Source of the DNA: Actinomycetota bacterium
Lineage (GTDB): Bacteria > Actinomycetota > Humimicrobiia > Humimicrobiales > Humimicrobiaceae
Direction of reading: 5' to 3'
Assembly: GCA_003567835.1 (NCBI GenBank)
Contig: PWYO01000269.1
Location: 1-8,421 of the forward strand
Length of the DNA stretch: 8,421 nt
Shown here: in pieces, positions 1 through 6,313 of the stretch
How positions within the stretch are numbered: the stretch's first letter is position 1
Layout of the letters: each line of letters opens with the position of its first letter
The notes under the pieces: model-generated
Database searches by the model: none
The model's input: the letters and a program-made list of their open reading frames with translations, nothing else
Told to the model about the DNA's origin: nothing
Position numbers and translations under genes: made by a program

Positions 1-1022
1 AGGCCGAAAATGGGGGACTCCACCGCTTGATTGAAGGTGATGTCCAGCTCAAGGACGGCCTGGTCGCCAAACCTGCACCAGTCCACCGGCTGGCGGTTCT
101 TGTCCAGCAGCCTGATGCCTTCAATGACTGCATCCCCTGAACCGAACCTTTCTATTTTTTGGCCTTCTATTTTGGAAATCTTTTCAATGTCCTGGCCTTC
201 CAGCACTTTCTTATTGCTTTCAATCACCGACTGAAAGATTTTTTTTCGTTCCTGCTTCTGCTCTTCGGTGGCCATTTTCTTTTCCAGCTCTTCCACATAA
301 GCCCGGTACTGGCTGACCACACTGACCGGATTGCCCTGGTCCACCACTTTGCCGTCTTTTAAGAAAACCACCTGGCTGCACAGATCAGAGATGGTGTCCA
401 GGTCATGGGAAACGATGATGATGGTCTTTCCCTTTTTCATGATGTCATAGATGACCTTATAGCATTTGGCCTGAAAGGACTGGTCGCCGACTGCCAGGAC
501 CTCATCTACCAGCAGAATATCCGGGTCCACATTGATGGCAATGGAGAATCCCAGCCGCATGTACATCCCCGAGGAATAATTTTTAACCGGGGTGTCGATA
601 AATTTTTCCAGCTCGCTAAAGCTGACGATCTCATCAAACCGCCGGTCTACTTCTTTTCTTTTCATGCCCAAAATAGCTGAATTGATGTAGATATTCTCCC
701 TTCCGGTAAGATCGGGATGAAATCCCGCCCCCAGCTCCAGCAGCGCGGACATGCTCCCATTGTATACGATCTTGCCCTTGGTGGGCTGGATGATATTGGC
801 AATAAGCTTAAGCAGGGTGCTTTTGCCTGAGCCGTTGGGGCCGATAATGCCAAAGGTCTCCCCGTGGCCGATGGAAAAAGAGACATCATCCAAAGCCAAA
901 AATTCTTCATAGGTCTGCCTTTTGCCCCGGAGGATGGTGTTTTTGAGGCTGGGGATCTTTTCATGGTAGATCCTGTATCGTTTGGTGACTTCTCTTATGT
1001 CTACGGCAATGGATTGGTTCAT
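1..1022 (-). CDS. Wzt-type polysaccharide/O-antigen ABC transporter ATP-binding protein, partial (C-terminus beyond the window)
   Basis: This is the cytoplasmic nucleotide-binding subunit that powers export of a lipid-linked surface polysaccharide through the Wzm-type channel encoded just upstream. The reading frame is open from ATG at 1022 to the window edge (340 codons plus 2 bases). Visible landmarks are Walker A GPNGSGKST (residues 61-69), the stretch LGAGFHPDLTGREN (97-110) typical of polysaccharide exporters rather than drug exporters, signature YSSGM (149-153), Walker B ILLVDE (169-174) and the switch His206. A charged, probably helical linker (about 240-290) leads into the start of a beta-rich C-terminal region (from about 291) matching the Wzt C-terminal domain, which in characterised systems binds the modified end of the exported glycan; only its first 50 or so residues are visible. 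The start lies 2 bases after the permease stop and is preceded by GAGGAAAT. The family is clear; the glycan is unknown. Confidence 0.95.
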   Translation of the reverse strand, partial: MNQSIAVDIREVTKRYRIYHEKIPSLKNTILRGKRQTYEEFLALDDVSFSIGHGETFGIIGPNGSGKSTLLKLIANIIQPTKGKIVYNGSMSALLELGAGFHPDLTGRENIYINSAILGMKRKEVDRRFDEIVSFSELEKFIDTPVKNYSSGMYMRLGFSIAINVDPDILLVDEVLAVGDQSFQAKCYKVIYDIMKKGKTIIIVSHDLDTISDLCSQVVFLKDGKVVDQGNPVSVVSQYRAYVEELEKKMATEEQKQERKKIFQSVIESNKKVLEGQDIEKISKIEGQKIERFGSGDAVIEGIRLLDKNRQPVDWCRFGDQAVLELDITFNQAVESPIFG

Positions 1023-1024
1023 GG

Positions 1025-1819
1025 CTATATTTCCTCTGCAAATCTGGGTTCAAGTTTTTTAAATACAAAATAGCCCACTAAGAATACCGCAATGCTTATG
1101 CCCACCGCATACAGGATGAAAATCAAGGGGGGCATTCCCCATCCCTCGGTATGTTTGACATAGTAGAAGATATTCCTGTACATCAGCGCAAATACGGTCA
1201 TGGGATTAAAATAAAGGATATTCCGGAATGCTTCGGGCACCATGTCCAAAGGATAGATAATAGGGGTGGCAAAAAACCAGACCATGAGGATGATGGTGAT
1301 CAAGTGCTGCAGGTCCCTGAAAAATACATTTAATGCGGATACCAAAAGCGTTGAGCCGGCCACCAGAAAAAACTGTATGCCTATGACCAGGGGCAGGATA
1401 TAGATAAACATATAGAAGGGATAGCCCAAGATGGCCAGCACGATAAACAGGGCAATCAGCTCAAATACAAAATTGACCAGATTGGCAAATATAATGGAAA
1501 AGGGCAGTATTTCCCGGGGAAAATAGATTTTGTTGACCAGGTTGCCATTGGCCACAATAGAGCTTGCCCCCAGGCTCACCGAGTTGGCCAAAAAGTTGTG
1601 GCCCAAAAGCGCACTAATCAAAAATATGGCATAATCCTCGACCCCCAGCCGCATGATGATGGCAAATACAAAAGAGTACACCACCATCACCAGTATGGGA
1701 TTGAGCAGGGACCATAAAAAACCAAGCACCGATCCTCTGTATTTGACTTTCAGTTCTTTTTTGGTAAGGCTGTAGATCAGTTCGCGGTAAGAGAAAAGCT
1801 TTCGTATATCGGCTATCAA
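1025..1819 (-). CDS. Wzm-type ABC-2 polysaccharide export permease
   Basis: Integral membrane subunit, 264 residues, the usual length for ABC-2 polysaccharide or teichoic-acid exporters (Wzm, TagG, KpsM). The N-terminal segment carries the family hallmark KYRGSVLGFLWSLLNP (26-41), an amphipathic entry into the first membrane helix. Further landmarks are NVFFRDLQHL (164-173), TPIIYPLDMVP (185-195) and NPMT (205-208), with about six hydrophobic helices overall. It should pair with the Wzt-type ATPase that starts 2 bases downstream to flip a completed, lipid-linked glycan across the cytoplasmic membrane. The start codon is TTG at 1819, directly abutting the TAG of the methyltransferase; GGAG lies 8 bases upstream inside the end of that gene, so the two are probably translationally coupled. 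O-antigen, cell-wall glycan and teichoic-acid substrates cannot be told apart from the sequence. Confidence 0.93.
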   Translation of the reverse strand: MIADIRKLFSYRELIYSLTKKELKVKYRGSVLGFLWSLLNPILVMVVYSFVFAIIMRLGVEDYAIFLISALLGHNFLANSVSLGASSIVANGNLVNKIYFPREILPFSIIFANLVNFVFELIALFIVLAILGYPFYMFIYILPLVIGIQFFLVAGSTLLVSALNVFFRDLQHLITIILMVWFFATPIIYPLDMVPEAFRNILYFNPMTVFALMYRNIFYYVKHTEGWGMPPLIFILYAVGISIAVFLVGYFVFKKLEPRFAEEI

Positions 1820-2821
1820 CTATTTGACTCCTATAATTGCGTATTCCAAATTGCCAAATATTATATCATCTATTTTTTTTAAATCATCATTGATTTTGGC
1901 TACCAGGTCATTGATTTTTTGGTCTTCAAAATGATCATGGCACAATTGCAGCCGTTCACTTTTGGGCACCGGGCTTTTATACAGGATGCGGATGTTTCTA
2001 AAGTGCAGCTTTCGGAAGGTGTAGCTTAGGGTCTCCGGAGACACCAGCCCCACATGGGTCGGATCCATGACATAGGCAGTGGAATGGGCATAAAATGAGC
2101 CGGGATTGATGGTCTCAATGACCACCGCTGCCTGCATTTCCATCTTCTCCCAGGCCGCCTGCAGCAAACAGTACATATCCTTGTAATCCATATGCTCTAC
2201 AATCTGGGAAAGGAATACATTGCCCAGTTTGCCGGGCAGTTGCTGGATATAGGCCAGTGCATCGGCTTGCTCCACCCGAAGCCCTTTCTCCCTGCATCTT
2301 GCCACCATCTGGGGGCTGGAATCAATGCCCTTGGCCTGAAAGCCCCGCGCTTGCAAAAGCTCTAAAAATTCTCCCCGGCCGCAGCCGATATCCAGGACTT
2401 CCAGGGATTTGTTCAAGTAATCCAGATAGACGGCCTGCCTGTTTTTGACCACCTGCTCAGGGCCCCTGAACTGATCTTCAAACTGGGCATAGTCAAAACC
2501 TTTGGGAAAATTGACCAGCACCTTATATTGAAGCTTTTTTAGCCCACAGGCAAGGTTCTGGATATCATCCTTTAAGGCCTGCAGTTCTTTTTTTTGCCGC
2601 CTTTCCTGCTCGCCGGCATACTGGCGCGCCTCTCCGGTATACTCATGGACTGCCTGGTTGAATGTATTCTGGCTATGTAAAAGGGGTTTGAGCATAAAAA
2701 AAAGCGCAGAAGCATACAACTTTTTTAGCTTACCCAAAAAACCGCTGCGCTGCTTGGCCCGGCCCAGGATCTTATACTGACCCAGGCGGCTGTCTATATC
2801 ACTGAATTTTTGCTTGACCAT
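1820..2821 (-). CDS. Coiled-coil class I SAM-dependent methyltransferase, O-antigen chain-terminator-like
   Basis: This 333-residue protein has two parts. Residues about 20-100 are basic and helical: a hydrophobic/basic patch (about 30-50) that could lie on the membrane, then a heptad-like charged helix (about 58-100). Residues about 125-285 form a Rossmann-type methyltransferase: SAM-binding motif I VLDIGCGRGE (142-151), acidic residue after strand 2 in GIDSS (Asp167), ADAL (186-189), and SQIVEHM (205-211) as the motif IV region. The segment DPTHVGLVSPETL (253-265) is the kind seen in methyltransferases encoded beside Wzm/Wzt pairs. In the WbdD system, a coiled coil joined to a capping enzyme acts as a molecular ruler that stops chain growth. 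By analogy this protein may methylate the non-reducing end of the polysaccharide exported by its neighbours. No kinase domain is present. ATG at 2821 has only a weak AGG nine bases upstream. A second charged helix closes the protein (about 296-325). Family is firm; the terminator role is inferred. Confidence 0.85.
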   Translation of the reverse strand: MVKQKFSDIDSRLGQYKILGRAKQRSGFLGKLKKLYASALFFMLKPLLHSQNTFNQAVHEYTGEARQYAGEQERRQKKELQALKDDIQNLACGLKKLQYKVLVNFPKGFDYAQFEDQFRGPEQVVKNRQAVYLDYLNKSLEVLDIGCGRGEFLELLQARGFQAKGIDSSPQMVARCREKGLRVEQADALAYIQQLPGKLGNVFLSQIVEHMDYKDMYCLLQAAWEKMEMQAAVVIETINPGSFYAHSTAYVMDPTHVGLVSPETLSYTFRKLHFRNIRILYKSPVPKSERLQLCHDHFEDQKINDLVAKINDDLKKIDDIIFGNLEYAIIGVK

Positions 2822-2843
2822 ATTTGGTAACCTGTCAAAATTT

Positions 2844-2859
2844 AGGATTTATTATAGCA
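2844..2859 (-). promoter_or_regulatory. Putative extended -10 promoter for the methyltransferase-Wzm-Wzt genes
   Basis: On the minus strand TGCTATAAT occupies 2859-2851: a perfect TATAAT preceded by the TGn extension, with predicted transcription start near 2844, about 22 bases before the methyltransferase ATG. No good -35 hexamer sits 16-18 bases upstream (the region reads as a T-run), but extended -10 promoters often do without one. It lies in the 95-base gap after the DUF4214 gene, so it would give the export genes transcription independent of that gene. Prediction from sequence only. Confidence 0.5.
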
Positions 2860-2916
2860 TGAATTGCAGGCTAGAAAAATGATGGACGGCCTCCTGTTTT
2901 CCCAGCAGATTTTTTA

Positions 2917-4059
2917 TCAATAGGGCGTAATCTGATAGCCTGCACAAATATTTTCCCATTCAGGGCTCCGGCACAAGCCCTGGACAACCCTTTGGCGGGA
3001 CATGCCTTCATACAAGGCTGCCGCCCATCCGGAAAGCCCTGCTATATCGGGCTCCCTGTCTAGAAGCGCCCGGTAAAGGAAAGCAACAAACTGGGTATTG
3101 TCATAGGCCTCTGTCCTCTGGCGGCCTTCATCGCTGAATATAAGGGCGGTGGCCACTTCTTCGCCGGTCATGCCCTCCTGGGCAATGGCGGTGACCCAGT
3201 CGGTTAACCCCTGGGGATCCGTCTCTCTTCCCAGTATGTTCTGGTAAAGCATGTTCACAAATTCAGAGGTGTTGCCTTCAAGCGAGGCAAACACCGGCTC
3301 TATGCTGTGGCTGTCGGTAATCCGGAAAAAATCATAGGTGTCAACCGGTCCCACCGATTCCCCGTCTACAATCACATCCTGTATATAATAGCCGGGGTCC
3401 GCCTGGATGGTAAATGTCTTGCTTGAGCCATAGGCAGCGGTTACCTCCCCTGAAGGGCTGATGGTGCCTCCCTGGTTTTGGACAGCAACAATGGCCGGAT
3501 TTTGGGCAGAAAAGGCGGTCCAGTCAAAACACCATTGGGGGTTCTGGGCATAGGCCAGCCTTACCTCGATCGTTTCCCGGACCTCAAACCGCTCCATACG
3601 CCGGTTGGCCTGCTCAACCCGGACATCCTGGTATTGCCCCGAGGGGTCCAAACCAATCAGGTGGTAATATTGGCCGGGGCCGGGGTCGGTAAAGTGGGGA
3701 TAACTGTAATCATAATCAGGGTCATCATAACGCCAGCTGCCCTCCCGGTCTACCAAAGGATGGGTGTTTTCCCAGTCGGTGCCCCTATAGGGAGAATCCT
3801 CTCCGTCAATACGGTACTCAAAGAAAGCCAGATGGGGCCCAGGATTGACAAATTCCAGCTCCACATACCCAACCCCCTGTTCTGCCAGTTCCACATAGGG
3901 GACCTCTTGGCCCCTAAGGGCGGGGTTTTGCCGGTCCCGGTTCAAGGCATTGGTGCTGGGAAAGTCACCTGTGCCCAAAAGAAGTGAAGGGACCAAAAAA
4001 AGGATGGCCAAACTGGCCGCCAGAAATAGATAGATCCATTTTTTTTTGGGTAATGCCAA
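2917..4059 (-). CDS. Secreted or membrane-anchored DUF4214 domain protein
   Basis: A 380-residue extracytoplasmic protein of unknown function. The N-terminus has the KKK-plus-hydrophobic pattern of a signal peptide or anchor (residues 5-30) without a lipobox Cys. Residues about 40-195 are acidic and aromatic-rich, with a Tyr/Asp/Pro cluster (110-130), and I recognise no family there. Residues about 197-258 (GGTISPSGEV, then DPGYYIQDVIVDGESV) match the bacterial repeat fold related to InlB B-repeats, common in surface proteins. Residues 267-375 hold two DUF4214 half-repeats exactly 57 residues apart: FVNMLYQNILGRETDPQGL (267-285) and FVAFLYRALLDREPDIAGL (324-342), each followed by a Trp. DUF4214 occurs in cell-surface proteins and beside glycan genes, so a link to the downstream polysaccharide genes is plausible but not shown. 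Start is TTG at 4059 with GGGAGG 8 bases upstream. It ends in tandem in-frame stops, TGA TAA. Confidence 0.85.
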   Translation of the reverse strand: MALPKKKWIYLFLAASLAILFLVPSLLLGTGDFPSTNALNRDRQNPALRGQEVPYVELAEQGVGYVELEFVNPGPHLAFFEYRIDGEDSPYRGTDWENTHPLVDREGSWRYDDPDYDYSYPHFTDPGPGQYYHLIGLDPSGQYQDVRVEQANRRMERFEVRETIEVRLAYAQNPQWCFDWTAFSAQNPAIVAVQNQGGTISPSGEVTAAYGSSKTFTIQADPGYYIQDVIVDGESVGPVDTYDFFRITDSHSIEPVFASLEGNTSEFVNMLYQNILGRETDPQGLTDWVTAIAQEGMTGEEVATALIFSDEGRQRTEAYDNTQFVAFLYRALLDREPDIAGLSGWAAALYEGMSRQRVVQGLCRSPEWENICAGYQITPY

Positions 4060-4067
4060 TGCTTTTT

Positions 4068-4073
4068 CCTCCC
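4068..4073 (-). promoter_or_regulatory. Ribosome binding site deciding the TTG start of the DUF4214 gene
   Basis: GGGAGG on the minus strand lies 8 bases before TTG at 4059. No ATG gives a full signal sequence with comparable spacing, so this site supports the TTG start at the head of the KKK-hydrophobic segment. Confidence 0.7.
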
Positions 4074-4103
4074 AGCCCCAAGGCTTCCTGTATGTTTTCT
4101 AGT

Positions 4104-4132
4104 ATTATATTTTTTTTGCCCCATATTTTCAA
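4104..4132 (-). promoter_or_regulatory. Sigma-A-type promoter upstream of the DUF4214 gene
   Basis: On the minus strand a TTGAAA -35 box (4132-4127; five of six consensus bases) is followed after exactly 17 bases by a perfect TATAAT -10 box (4109-4104). The predicted start point is near 4097, giving a leader of roughly 38 bases that includes the GGGAGG site. The spacer contains an A8 run. It sits just below the terminator of the corrinoid operon, as expected for the start of a new transcription unit. No operator palindrome is evident. Confidence 0.8.
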
Positions 4133-4200
4133 GCGGCTGGATGTACTCAAATCCATGGTCCTGCCTTTTCGGGCACCCTTGATCCTGGCTTCCTGCCATG

Positions 4201-4238
4201 AAAAAAGGCTGCACCTCCAGAGGAAGCACAGCCTTTTT
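4201..4238 (-). terminator. Rho-independent terminator of the transporter/corrinoid operon
   Basis: On the minus strand a 12-pair stem (arms 4233-4222 and 4218-4207, three G-U pairs) closes a 3-base loop (TCT) and is followed by a run of six T (4206-4201). It is preceded by five A that extend the stem. It begins 11 bases after the corrinoid-protein stop. The A/T flanks make it symmetrical, so it could also stop plus-strand transcripts, although no plus-strand gene is present. Confidence 0.92.
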
Positions 4239-4249
4239 GCCTCAAAGGG

Positions 4250-4876
4250 CTAGGAATAGGCTTCGCTTACAAAACGCAGTCCATGGATGGCATCCTTGCC
4301 GTAATAATCACAGCCGGTTTTATCTTTTACCAGCTCGGTGACCGGGGCGCCGCCGATCATAATGGATACCTGGTCCCTGATGCCTGCATCTTCGATGGCT
4401 TTAACCGTCTTGGAAATGGCATCAAAAGAAATGGTCAGCAGGCAGCTCATGCCCACCACTTTGGCACCGCTTTCTTTGATGGCCTCAACGAATTTCTCCG
4501 GTTTTACATCAACCCCCAGGTCCACCACATCAAATCCTGCATTCTGGAGCAGCATGACCACCAGGTCTTTGCCGATATCATGGATATCCCCATAGACCGT
4601 GCCCACCACCACTTTGCCTTTGGCTTCAGCGCCTTTTTCTTTGATCTTGGGGCCTAAAAGCTCCACAGCATCTTTCATGATGGCTCCGGAATAGATCAGG
4701 TCGGGCACATAGCACTCTTCTCTTTCGAAACGGTCGCCAATTTCAATCAATGCCTTTTGCAATTGCTCCATAATCTCTTCTGGGGCCATACCTTTTTCAA
4801 GACTCTGGGAAACCAGCTGTTTGACCTTTTTTTCTTCTAGATTGACCAGCGCTTCATATATGTCATTATTGCTCAT
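4250..4876 (-). CDS. Cobalamin-binding corrinoid methyl-carrier protein (MtaC/MtbC/O-demethylase type)
   Basis: A 208-residue shuttle protein, the standard length for methyltransferase corrinoid proteins. Residues about 1-85 form the helical cap domain found beside B12 domains (as in MetH). Residues about 88-205 form the B12 domain with every signature: DIHDIG (97-102), in which His99 replaces the lower axial ligand of cobalt; the Ser144-x-Leu146 motif in GMSCLLT; and GGAPVT (175-180). It should accept a methyl group from the URO-D-family partner encoded upstream and hand it to a tetrahydrofolate- or coenzyme-linked methyltransferase not present here; it would also need an ATP-dependent reductive activator elsewhere. 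The start chosen is ATG at 4876, four bases after AGGAAG and giving the normal N-terminus. The frame stays open to an ATG at 4966, but that extension adds 30 unrelated residues and overlaps the small ORF in another frame. The exact substrate class cannot be read from this protein. Confidence 0.95.
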   Translation of the reverse strand: MSNNDIYEALVNLEEKKVKQLVSQSLEKGMAPEEIMEQLQKALIEIGDRFEREECYVPDLIYSGAIMKDAVELLGPKIKEKGAEAKGKVVVGTVYGDIHDIGKDLVVMLLQNAGFDVVDLGVDVKPEKFVEAIKESGAKVVGMSCLLTISFDAISKTVKAIEDAGIRDQVSIMIGGAPVTELVKDKTGCDYYGKDAIHGLRFVSEAYS

Positions 4877-4905
4877 TTGACTTCCTTTCTGTTGGTAATC
4901 AAGTA

Positions 4906-5067
4906 TTAAAAATCGGTTAAAATAGCCCAGATGAACCGGAATGCAATCACTTCCAAATTCTGCCATTCCTGTTTTAAGATCTCTTTGTCGCCAAGAATGT
5001 TTTCATATTCTTTTTCATGTACCTCCCAAGGAATGATTTCGCCGGGTTTGGGTTTCAATTTCTCCAT
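4906..5067 (-). CDS. Small ORF, 53 residues, unknown function, between methyltransferase and corrinoid genes
   Basis: The frame runs from ATG at 5067 to TAA at 4906. Evidence that it is real: a perfect AGGAGG six bases before the ATG, placement in an otherwise gene-free 219-base gap inside a tight operon, and a protein-like composition. The product starts MEKLKPKPGEIIPWEV and is rich in Glu/Lys/Ile/Trp with two halves: a charged N-terminal part (1-36), and a hydrophobic-aromatic C-terminal helix (about 37-52, with Trp36 and Trp47) ending in TDF. There is no signal peptide, Cys pair or recognised domain. It ends 29 bases before the corrinoid-protein start. I do not recognise the family. It could be a small accessory subunit stabilising the methyltransferase-corrinoid complex, or a leader peptide coupling translation of the corrinoid gene. 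Its coding status is likely; any role is a guess. Confidence 0.68.
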   Translation of the reverse strand: MEKLKPKPGEIIPWEVHEKEYENILGDKEILKQEWQNLEVIAFRFIWAILTDF

Positions 5068-5073
5068 GGTAGT

Positions 5074-5079
5074 CCTCCT
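5074..5079 (-). promoter_or_regulatory. Perfect ribosome binding site of the 53-residue small ORF
   Basis: AGGAGG on the minus strand is followed by six bases and ATG at 5067. It is stronger than the site in front of the corrinoid gene itself, and is the main reason for treating this short frame as translated. Confidence 0.8.
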
Positions 5080-5095
5080 TAATATCTAAGATTTT

Positions 5096-6292
5096 TTAGT
5101 ATTCGCCATATTCAAGGGTAGCCTCGGTCATGGCTTTCATATTCTCTGCCTTGGCATCACTCTGGATAATGGCTTGGGCATCCATGAGATATCCTCCGTC
5201 TTTTCCCACTGTCTGGATGAGTTTTTTGCAAACCTCTTTGACTTCCTCAGGGGTGCCAAAAGCCAGAAGATCATTGGGAACGCCGCCGCTTATGGCAAAC
5301 TTGTCTCCCACCTGTTTGTGGACTTCAAATATATCCCCTTTATCGCTATGGTAGATAATGGATTTCTCGGGCAGTTCCTTGGTGTATTGGAGCCATTTGT
5401 CCCAATTTCCTTCGGCATACCATATGGTCTGTATATCGTCTTCTTCCCACAGCTTGATGATGATTTCCTTCAAAGTGGGCCAGAAAAACCGTTCATACAT
5501 ATCCTTGGAAAACATGGTGCCCCTGTGCAGCCAGACGGACACCGGCACCTGCTTGGTGGGGTCTGCGGCCACTTTGGCATTCATGTACAGATAGGGCATC
5601 AATGCTTCACAGGCCTTTTGGACTTTATCCGGCTGCCTGTAAACATCCATGGAAACCTGCCTGAAACCCCTTAGCTTGTCAGCAAGGATATCAAAGGGGG
5701 CTTTAATGGGCCCTGACACACAGGATACCGTGCCGCATTCCGTTTTTAGCTTTTCATTGGCCGCGCCCACAGCGCCCCCGTAAGCCATAAGGGACAGGCC
5801 TCCCTTTAGCCAGGCCATATTATTCCTGTACGTGTTGGAGTCCTGAGGGCCCACAACATATTTGGAGATTCTGGGCATCCAGACATTGGCCAAAAACTCG
5901 GTGGGGCTTTCAATCAGTGCATCGTATTCATCTTCTTTCATGAAAGCGCCTTGTTCATCGGCGGGTTCAAAATATTGGAAGCCCACATTGGGGTCAAGCT
6001 CTATGCCCGGCACTTTGTAGTATTTCTGCCCGAAATGGTCTACAAGGCCGCTCCACACATAGATCATATTGACCACGGTAGCATCCCACTGGAAATCCTT
6101 GGCGCACCTTCTCACCGCCTCAAAAGCCTTTTCATATTCATGGGTGACTTCCTGGGCGGTATAACCCGCGTACTTGGACGTAAATTCTGCAGCAAAAGGC
6201 CTCAGGGGCACACGGTCCGGCTTTTCATTGCGGTTGGCCGTCTTGTACCTTTCAAGCCTTTCCTGATAAACCTTTTCCATATTTTCTGGCAT
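5096..6292 (-). CDS. URO-D-superfamily (uroporphyrinogen decarboxylase-like) corrinoid methyltransferase, probable O-demethylase component I
   Basis: A 398-residue cytoplasmic TIM-barrel protein of the uroporphyrinogen-decarboxylase superfamily, longer than HemE (about 350). Family landmarks are PDRVPL (25-30) near the N-terminus, VSVWLHRGTMFSKDMYERF (251-269), WYAEGNW (291-297), GGVPNDLLAFGTPEEV (336-351) and GGYLMDAQAI (366-375). Pairing with a corrinoid gene and a transporter argues against haem synthesis and for methyl transfer from a substrate to cobalt. By hand alignment, the His-x-Cys...Cys zinc ligands of MtaA/MtbA/CmuA are replaced: Tyr292-x-Glu294 where HxC should be, and Ala372/Gln373 where the last Cys should be. 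Instead Glu294 and His315 are separated by exactly 20 residues, as I recall for the zinc motif of O-demethylase methyltransferase I. ATG at 6292 follows GAGGAGG by six bases. The substrate is unknown; a non-catalytic or other lyase role is less likely but not excluded. Confidence 0.85.
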   Translation of the reverse strand: MPENMEKVYQERLERYKTANRNEKPDRVPLRPFAAEFTSKYAGYTAQEVTHEYEKAFEAVRRCAKDFQWDATVVNMIYVWSGLVDHFGQKYYKVPGIELDPNVGFQYFEPADEQGAFMKEDEYDALIESPTEFLANVWMPRISKYVVGPQDSNTYRNNMAWLKGGLSLMAYGGAVGAANEKLKTECGTVSCVSGPIKAPFDILADKLRGFRQVSMDVYRQPDKVQKACEALMPYLYMNAKVAADPTKQVPVSVWLHRGTMFSKDMYERFFWPTLKEIIIKLWEEDDIQTIWYAEGNWDKWLQYTKELPEKSIIYHSDKGDIFEVHKQVGDKFAISGGVPNDLLAFGTPEEVKEVCKKLIQTVGKDGGYLMDAQAIIQSDAKAENMKAMTEATLEYGEY

Positions 6293-6298
6293 TTTTTT

Positions 6299-6305
6299 CC
6301 TCCTC
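6299..6305 (-). promoter_or_regulatory. Strong ribosome binding site of the URO-D-family gene
   Basis: GAGGAGG on the minus strand is followed by six A and ATG at 6292. It fixes the start and suggests high expression of the enzyme relative to the upstream permeases, whose sites are weaker. Confidence 0.8.
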
Positions 6306-6313
6306 TTGTGTTT

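Larger units (their letters stand above)
4060..4249. other. Intergenic region separating the two operons
   Basis: The longest non-coding stretch (190 bases). From right to left it holds 11 bases after the corrinoid stop, the terminator (4238-4201), about 68 bases (4200-4133) in which I see no convincing element, the promoter (4132-4104), and the short leader with its ribosome binding site. I looked for a cobalamin or c-di-GMP riboswitch and found none. Several short overlapping frames cross it without ribosome binding sites. Confidence 0.75.

Noticed and set aside
2833..2838. Perfect TTGACA -35-like hexamer upstream of the methyltransferase gene
   Set aside because: It sits about 11 bases before the start codon, so any matching -10 would fall inside the coding sequence, with no TATAAT-like hexamer there.
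2822..2916. Possible terminator between the DUF4214 and methyltransferase genes
   Set aside because: Only 3-base-pair stems can be drawn near the T-run; too weak to call.
3478..3987. 169-codon plus-strand frame, and other plus-strand frames such as 4283-4657, 5174-5674, 5951-6544 and 7866-8264
   Set aside because: All lie antisense to strongly supported minus-strand genes, resemble no family and lack ribosome binding sites; they are byproducts of codon bias.
3942..4229. Minus-strand frame of 95 codons across the terminator and promoter between the operons
   Set aside because: It starts inside the terminator stem, contains the promoter and overlaps the signal-peptide region of the DUF4214 gene in another frame; no ribosome binding site.
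4060..4249. Possible cobalamin or other riboswitch in the inter-operon region
   Set aside because: No B12-box-like sequence or conserved aptamer core was recognisable, and the region lies downstream of, not upstream of, the corrinoid genes.
5096..6292. Annotation as haem-pathway uroporphyrinogen decarboxylase (HemE)
   Set aside because: Longer than HemE, no haem genes nearby, and directly associated with a corrinoid protein and a transporter.
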